This document shows positions 60,479 to 64,000 of a stretch of DNA of 64,000 nucleotides, piece after piece (positions within the stretch are counted from its first letter, which is position 1; the number at the start of each line of letters is the position of its first letter). The DNA lies in assembly GCF_012427705.1 (NCBI RefSeq), contig NZ_CP048602.1, positions 2,790,001-2,854,000 on the forward strand, given 5' to 3'. The notes beneath the pieces are model-generated. The model did no database searches and was not told where the DNA came from. It worked only from the letters and a program-made list of their open reading frames with translations. A program made the translations under genes and the position numbers. The DNA comes from Vreelandella piezotolerans (lineage in GTDB: Bacteria; Pseudomonadota; Gammaproteobacteria; Pseudomonadales; Halomonadaceae).

Positions 60479-62386
60479 TCAGTGCTCCGTGACCGCTTCC
60501 TGGTGGCGTTGCTGCTTCGAAACGATAACTTGGCGAAGCGGATTACAGGTTGCGCTGGTGCCGAAGGGCATACTGCCTGGCCCCCCCGCTCGCTCGATGA
60601 TGGGTGAAATCAGGCGTTTATAGGGCCACTGCTCCTGTTCGAACAACTGCTTTAGCAGTCTATCCCGGTCATGTTGGTCAAAAGCAACCTCGTTCAGCTG
60701 GGCTCTCAACCGTATCGCCAACGTCTCCCATAGAGTGTGCGCCGAGACTCCGTAGTAGCCTACCAGCGCGTCGATGATGGCGCGTAGATTGACTTGAATG
60801 GCAAGGGTTTGCAGCCAAAACAGCAGGGCTTCCAGGCTATCGTGGTAAAGGGTATTGGAGTGACCTTGCTTGATGCGGTAGCACGGGTCCTGCATCCCAT
60901 GCTGTTCCAACCGCTCAACGCAGATACGCAGCGAGTCATGATCGCGTAACAGCACGCCGTGACACCGGCCTGATTTAAAGACCATGACCGCATTCTGCCC
61001 ATGGACTTCTGCCAGCATCCCCAACCGAAACAGGCGTAGGTTGATCTCGAAGAAGCGGTCGCACAGCTCGCCGAAGAGGGCTGTCACGGATGATGCACTC
61101 GCAGGCCACTCCCGCTCGGCTAACCAGTCATCGAACACATGGTGCTCACCACCCGGTAGTGGCGTTCCCAGCGTGGCCATGGGCACCAAACGCACGGTAT
61201 CGTCTTCCAGTAACTCAGAGGGGTAGCTACGCACCATGGCCGACAGGTGACGAGGCGCTTCATCAAAGAGCGTTGCCCCTTGCGGCATATACGCCCACCA
61301 CTTGCTTTCATCACATAGATAGAGGCCTTGCGCTAATCGAGCGTCGCGTGCCTTGGCCTGCTGCAGCAAGCGGGCACTGAGATCGCCATTGATCATTTTC
61401 ACGGCCGGTAAATAGCGAGAAGCCCCCAGAGAGTAAATGGCCATGGGCAGTTTGAGAAAGTGCGGACTGGCCGTGGTGGGCGCAAGCGACCGTAACGAGG
61501 AGGTGGCTAGCCAGGGTTCCGTGACGGTCGTGAGTGACACGCAGGCACCGGCTTCAAAGGCGTCTTGCAACCAATGGGGCAACGCATGCTCGTACTGCCA
61601 CGGATGTACCGGAATGGCGGTATGCGTATGCGCTAGGCCTCGCTCGACCATCTCCTGCTCCAACATCCCAGCGCTGGTCTCGCTGGCGAGCCAGCGCACT
61701 GGCAGCGGCGTTTCTTCGTTGACACCGTCACCACTGAGCAAAGCGTTATTGTCGATGGCGACCCAACGGAGTTCGATAGGCAGATTGAACTCCGCCATAT
61801 AGGCGTGATACTCCTGATTATTCAACCCCTGCTTGGCTTTCGCCGTGGGGTGATAAGGGCGATCCAACAGCGATGCCCACTGCTCCATCACAGCAAAATG
61901 ATCAGCCGTGGCAAGCGCTGGCAAACCCGCCGTTCTTACCTGATGCTTCACCGAGCTGGTCGCTTGCCAAAGCGTATCGGAGAGCGCCTGCAAAAATACT
62001 TCCTGCCCCTGGGTTAGGGCTGCGTCATCCCCGCCTCCGTTAGCAAAGAGGTAATGCATGAAGGCCTCAGGTGACAAAGCGTGATGCTGACCTGCGGCAT
62101 GGTCGACCAACACGACCGGCGTCTGCGGCACTTTCTCCCAAGCCTGCGTGATACCAGGCTGAAGCAGCATCGCGACATGCCAACCCGGCTTTGCTGGCCA
62201 GCGCCAAAGACGCTGCGCGGGATCACGGGTAAAACCACCAAACAAGCCAGTCAGTGCTTTCTCGTCGTCACCGACGATGCTCCACTGCGCATCGAGCCCC
62301 TCTAGCAAGCCTTCTACCAAGCACCCATCGACCAAACATTGCAGAATCTGCTGTTGCGCATAGTGCTGAGCATTAACGGATGTCAT
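60479..62386 (-). CDS. IucA/IucC-family NIS siderophore synthetase (AcsA-like)
   Basis: The 635-residue enzyme condenses a carboxylate with an amine or alcohol using ATP, without NRPS modules. Family motifs are HPWQYEHALPHWL, LKLPMAIYSLGASRYLP and EVHGQNAVMVFKSGRCHGVLL followed by RDHDSLRI. Start ATG 62386 follows GGAGGT; a longer frame up to 62608 overlaps the aldolase gene and is not used. It lies after an aldolase and another NIS synthetase in the acsC-acsB-acsA order of achromobactin clusters, and staphyloferrin B clusters also pair such enzymes with an aldolase, so the product is probably a carboxylate siderophore of that class. Confidence 0.9.
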   Translation of the reverse strand: MTSVNAQHYAQQQILQCLVDGCLVEGLLEGLDAQWSIVGDDEKALTGLFGGFTRDPAQRLWRWPAKPGWHVAMLLQPGITQAWEKVPQTPVVLVDHAAGQHHALSPEAFMHYLFANGGGDDAALTQGQEVFLQALSDTLWQATSSVKHQVRTAGLPALATADHFAVMEQWASLLDRPYHPTAKAKQGLNNQEYHAYMAEFNLPIELRWVAIDNNALLSGDGVNEETPLPVRWLASETSAGMLEQEMVERGLAHTHTAIPVHPWQYEHALPHWLQDAFEAGACVSLTTVTEPWLATSSLRSLAPTTASPHFLKLPMAIYSLGASRYLPAVKMINGDLSARLLQQAKARDARLAQGLYLCDESKWWAYMPQGATLFDEAPRHLSAMVRSYPSELLEDDTVRLVPMATLGTPLPGGEHHVFDDWLAEREWPASASSVTALFGELCDRFFEINLRLFRLGMLAEVHGQNAVMVFKSGRCHGVLLRDHDSLRICVERLEQHGMQDPCYRIKQGHSNTLYHDSLEALLFWLQTLAIQVNLRAIIDALVGYYGVSAHTLWETLAIRLRAQLNEVAFDQHDRDRLLKQLFEQEQWPYKRLISPIIERAGGPGSMPFGTSATCNPLRQVIVSKQQRHQEAVTEH

Positions 62387-62429
62387 GTGCCTAACCTCCA
62401 AAACGGTATCAGTAACGTGAAAACATCGA

Positions 62430-63203
62430 TCAGTGTGAAACGTCTTTAGCTTCGTGAAGGCTCTTCTGCAGCGCGCGAAACGCAATCCCTCGTTCATCTC
62501 CCAGCATGAAGGTGCGAACACCCCGTGCCTGCCATCGCGCTTTAGCGCGGGATTGGCGGAGAAAGGCGCAATAAGGGATGCCGAATGCCTGGGCCGTCTG
62601 CTGAACATGCTCGAGCGACTGGACGACGTCTGGATGGTCGGTTTGCCACGTCACCCCCAGGGACTGGGAAAGATCCGCCGCACCCTCCAGCACCATATCC
62701 AAGCCAGGCACGGCACAAATCGCTTCGATTTGCTGCACGCCTTGGTGGCTTTCAATCATGGCAACGACCATCGTTTCTTGGTTGGCTTGCCCCACGTACT
62801 CGGCGAGAGAGGACTTACCAAACCCTCCAGGGCGACCGGCGTTGAGGCTTCTTGCTCCCTCAGGCGCGTATTTACAGGCAGCCACCGCGTCGGCTAACGA
62901 CGCGGCCGACGCCACATTGGGCAACACGATGCCTTGCGCACCGCCGTCCAGCAGGCGCAGCAGCTGTTTGGGGTCCGTATCCGCCACTCGAACCAGTGGC
63001 GTCATCCCATAGCTCTCTGCGGTACGGATCATGTGTTCGATGGTTTCTGGGTTGATCAGAACGTGCTCGGTATCGATGACCACGTAGTCAAAGCCTGCTT
63101 CTCCGATCAACTCAATCGAGGCAGCAGTCGGCATGGAGGCCATCACCCCGTAGACTTCCCTGCCCTCTAGCAGCGCACGCTTTAGCTGATTCGTTCTCAA
63201 CAT
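62430..63203 (-). CDS. HpcH/HpaI-family aldolase, SbnG/AcsB-like
   Basis: The 257-residue class II aldolase-fold protein has VIDTEHVLINPETIEHMI, RTAESYGMTPLVRV, GAQGIVLPNVASAASL, and metal-binding residues in VVAMIESHQGV and VLEGAADLSQSLG. In staphyloferrin B synthesis the homologue SbnG makes citrate from oxaloacetate and acetyl-CoA. Its place between two NIS synthetase genes fits a citrate-supplying enzyme (inference). It overlaps the upstream NIS stop by 7 bases and is 43 bases from the next NIS gene. Confidence 0.88.
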   Translation of the reverse strand: MLRTNQLKRALLEGREVYGVMASMPTAASIELIGEAGFDYVVIDTEHVLINPETIEHMIRTAESYGMTPLVRVADTDPKQLLRLLDGGAQGIVLPNVASAASLADAVAACKYAPEGARSLNAGRPGGFGKSSLAEYVGQANQETMVVAMIESHQGVQQIEAICAVPGLDMVLEGAADLSQSLGVTWQTDHPDVVQSLEHVQQTAQAFGIPYCAFLRQSRAKARWQARGVRTFMLGDERGIAFRALQKSLHEAKDVSH

Positions 63204-64000
63204 ACGCGCGCTCCTTCAGGTGCATAGGCGGCCAGTGGGTTGGGCACCTTTTTGACCTGGGGCTGCTCGTCTCCAAAGAGACGGCGACGAGTCAGGGCCT
63301 CTACCTCCCACTCTGGAGTAAACACGTCAAAACAGCGATAGCGCTCAGCGTGCTGGGGATGCTCGCGCTGGTACTCTTTGACGACCTCTGCCGCCATGGC
63401 CCAAAAGTGCGTCTCCTCCAAGCCAAAGTGGCGCTTCAAAAAAATGGCCATGTCACCAAGCGCAATGAAGAAAAAGGCATCGCAAGAGTAGTCACGCACC
63501 GCTGCTAGATCATCGGTGACGATAAAGGAGTTGCGATTGAGCGCGGCATGGCGCGGAGGCACCGGCTCGAGCTTGGGTACCAGCTCTGGCCGGGCGAGCT
63601 GCGCCTTGCTAAAACGTACGCCGTCATGAAAATCTTTGAGGGCAACGCGTGTAGGCCAGCCATCACGATGAATGACGACGATATTTTGCCCGTGGGACTC
63701 CATTCCGATACCTTCCGCAAACAGCAGATGGATGATCGGCAGCGTCGTGACGCGGATCAGTTGGCGCGTCCACGCAACGAGCCCGTAGCGCTCTACCCAG
63801 GGGATGATGAATGGGTCAGAGGGCTCCCCTTGCGACGTGCGAGTAAGCTGGCTCAACCCGTTGAGTGGGGCAGCTTGCTCGCCCTCATGTAAATATTGGC
63901 GGATATTTTGTCGCCAAATAGCCCCGACCTTGCCATACACCTCTGCATAGCGCTTGTCAGCAAATGCGCGCTCATCCAAGGCCACGCCAGCGATCTCTCC
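63197..64000 (-). CDS. IucA/IucC-family NIS siderophore synthetase, C-terminal part (partial)
   Basis: This frame is open to the right edge of the window and encodes the C-terminal 267 residues of a second NIS synthetase (full family length about 600). The ferric-iron-reductase-like C-terminal region is recognised by FAEGIGMESHGQNIVVIHRDG and LKDFHDGVRFS. By order it corresponds to AcsC; the N-terminal part and the start codon are outside the window. The gene overlaps the aldolase start. Confidence 0.85.
   Translation of the reverse strand, partial: GEIAGVALDERAFADKRYAEVYGKVGAIWRQNIRQYLHEGEQAAPLNGLSQLTRTSQGEPSDPFIIPWVERYGLVAWTRQLIRVTTLPIIHLLFAEGIGMESHGQNIVVIHRDGWPTRVALKDFHDGVRFSKAQLARPELVPKLEPVPPRHAALNRNSFIVTDDLAAVRDYSCDAFFFIALGDMAIFLKRHFGLEETHFWAMAAEVVKEYQREHPQHAERYRCFDVFTPEWEVEALTRRRLFGDEQPQVKKVPNPLAAYAPEGARVC

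Noticed and set aside
62387..62608. 74-codon extension of the NIS synthetase
   Set aside because: It overlaps the aldolase gene; GGAGGT before the ATG at 62386 supports the shorter protein.

Overview
The window is a gene-dense, moderately GC-rich bacterial chromosome segment. Gene content and protein sequences point to a Halomonas-like gammaproteobacterium (Halomonadaceae): two-subunit arginine succinyltransferase, FabV enoyl-ACP reductase, a YebC paralogue, several SLC13 carriers, a complex-I-like membrane module, and a 3-hydroxypropionate locus like those described in Halomonas and Pseudomonas. This assignment is inferred from the proteins; no rRNA or tRNA was seen. There is no phage, insertion sequence, integrase or CRISPR array.

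Layout. 1-3.1 kb: arginine catabolism by the AST route (astC, then the alpha and beta succinyltransferase subunits; beta runs off the left edge). 3.3-5.1 kb: an SDR oxidoreductase facing a GlxA/ArgR-type AraC regulator. 5.2-6.1 kb: an exported PRC-barrel protein whose frame is broken by one in-frame TAG. 6.4-23.5 kb: housekeeping and envelope genes (FabV, glutathione peroxidase, LysE exporter, YebC paralogue, a three-gene MscS operon, MDR oxidoreductase, ABC exporter, AbrB-type membrane protein, RIO kinase, DbpA helicase, YbaK, an atypical CDF transporter facing a LysR gene). 23.7-25.1 kb: PIN-PhoH ATPase. 25.2-31.6 kb: five overlapping genes encoding three NuoL/M/N-like subunits, an MbhD-MrpC/NuoK-like fusion and a YihY protein. 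31.7-34.8 kb: esterase, SLC13-RCK permease, an 11-copy heptanucleotide repeat and a cold-shock gene. 34.9-39.2 kb: a probable 3-hydroxypropionate module (GMC dehydrogenase, MmsA, divergent LysR). 39.2-49.9 kb: MsrA, succinate-semialdehyde dehydrogenase, PgpA, a DUF533-type protein, SbcCD, a PncC-NadE fusion and a DASS carrier. 50.1-55.2 kb: a CDP-alcohol transferase, small proteins, SstT, and an XRE-cupin regulator with AzlCD, fronted by a 42-bp near-perfect palindrome. 55.2-64 kb: an iron-siderophore locus with a Fur-like site, an MFS exporter, a binding protein, two FecCD permeases and an RraA-like protein, convergent with NIS-synthetase/aldolase/NIS-synthetase genes in the acsC-acsB-acsA order of achromobactin clusters.

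How the genes work together. Many genes are translationally coupled by ATGA or TAATG overlaps (SbcD-SbcC, AzlC-AzlD, the complex-I-like genes, the siderophore transport genes). The main functional units are arginine to glutamate conversion, 3-hydroxypropionate to acetyl-CoA oxidation, pyridine-nucleotide salvage in one polypeptide, and carboxylate siderophore synthesis, export and uptake. The observations most worth checking are the PncC-NadE fusion, the peripheral-arm-less complex-I-like operon whose third subunit lacks the TM5 glutamate, the 42-bp palindrome before the XRE-cupin gene, the nonsense codon in the PRC-barrel gene, and the RraA homologue in the siderophore operon that lacks its usual arginine.
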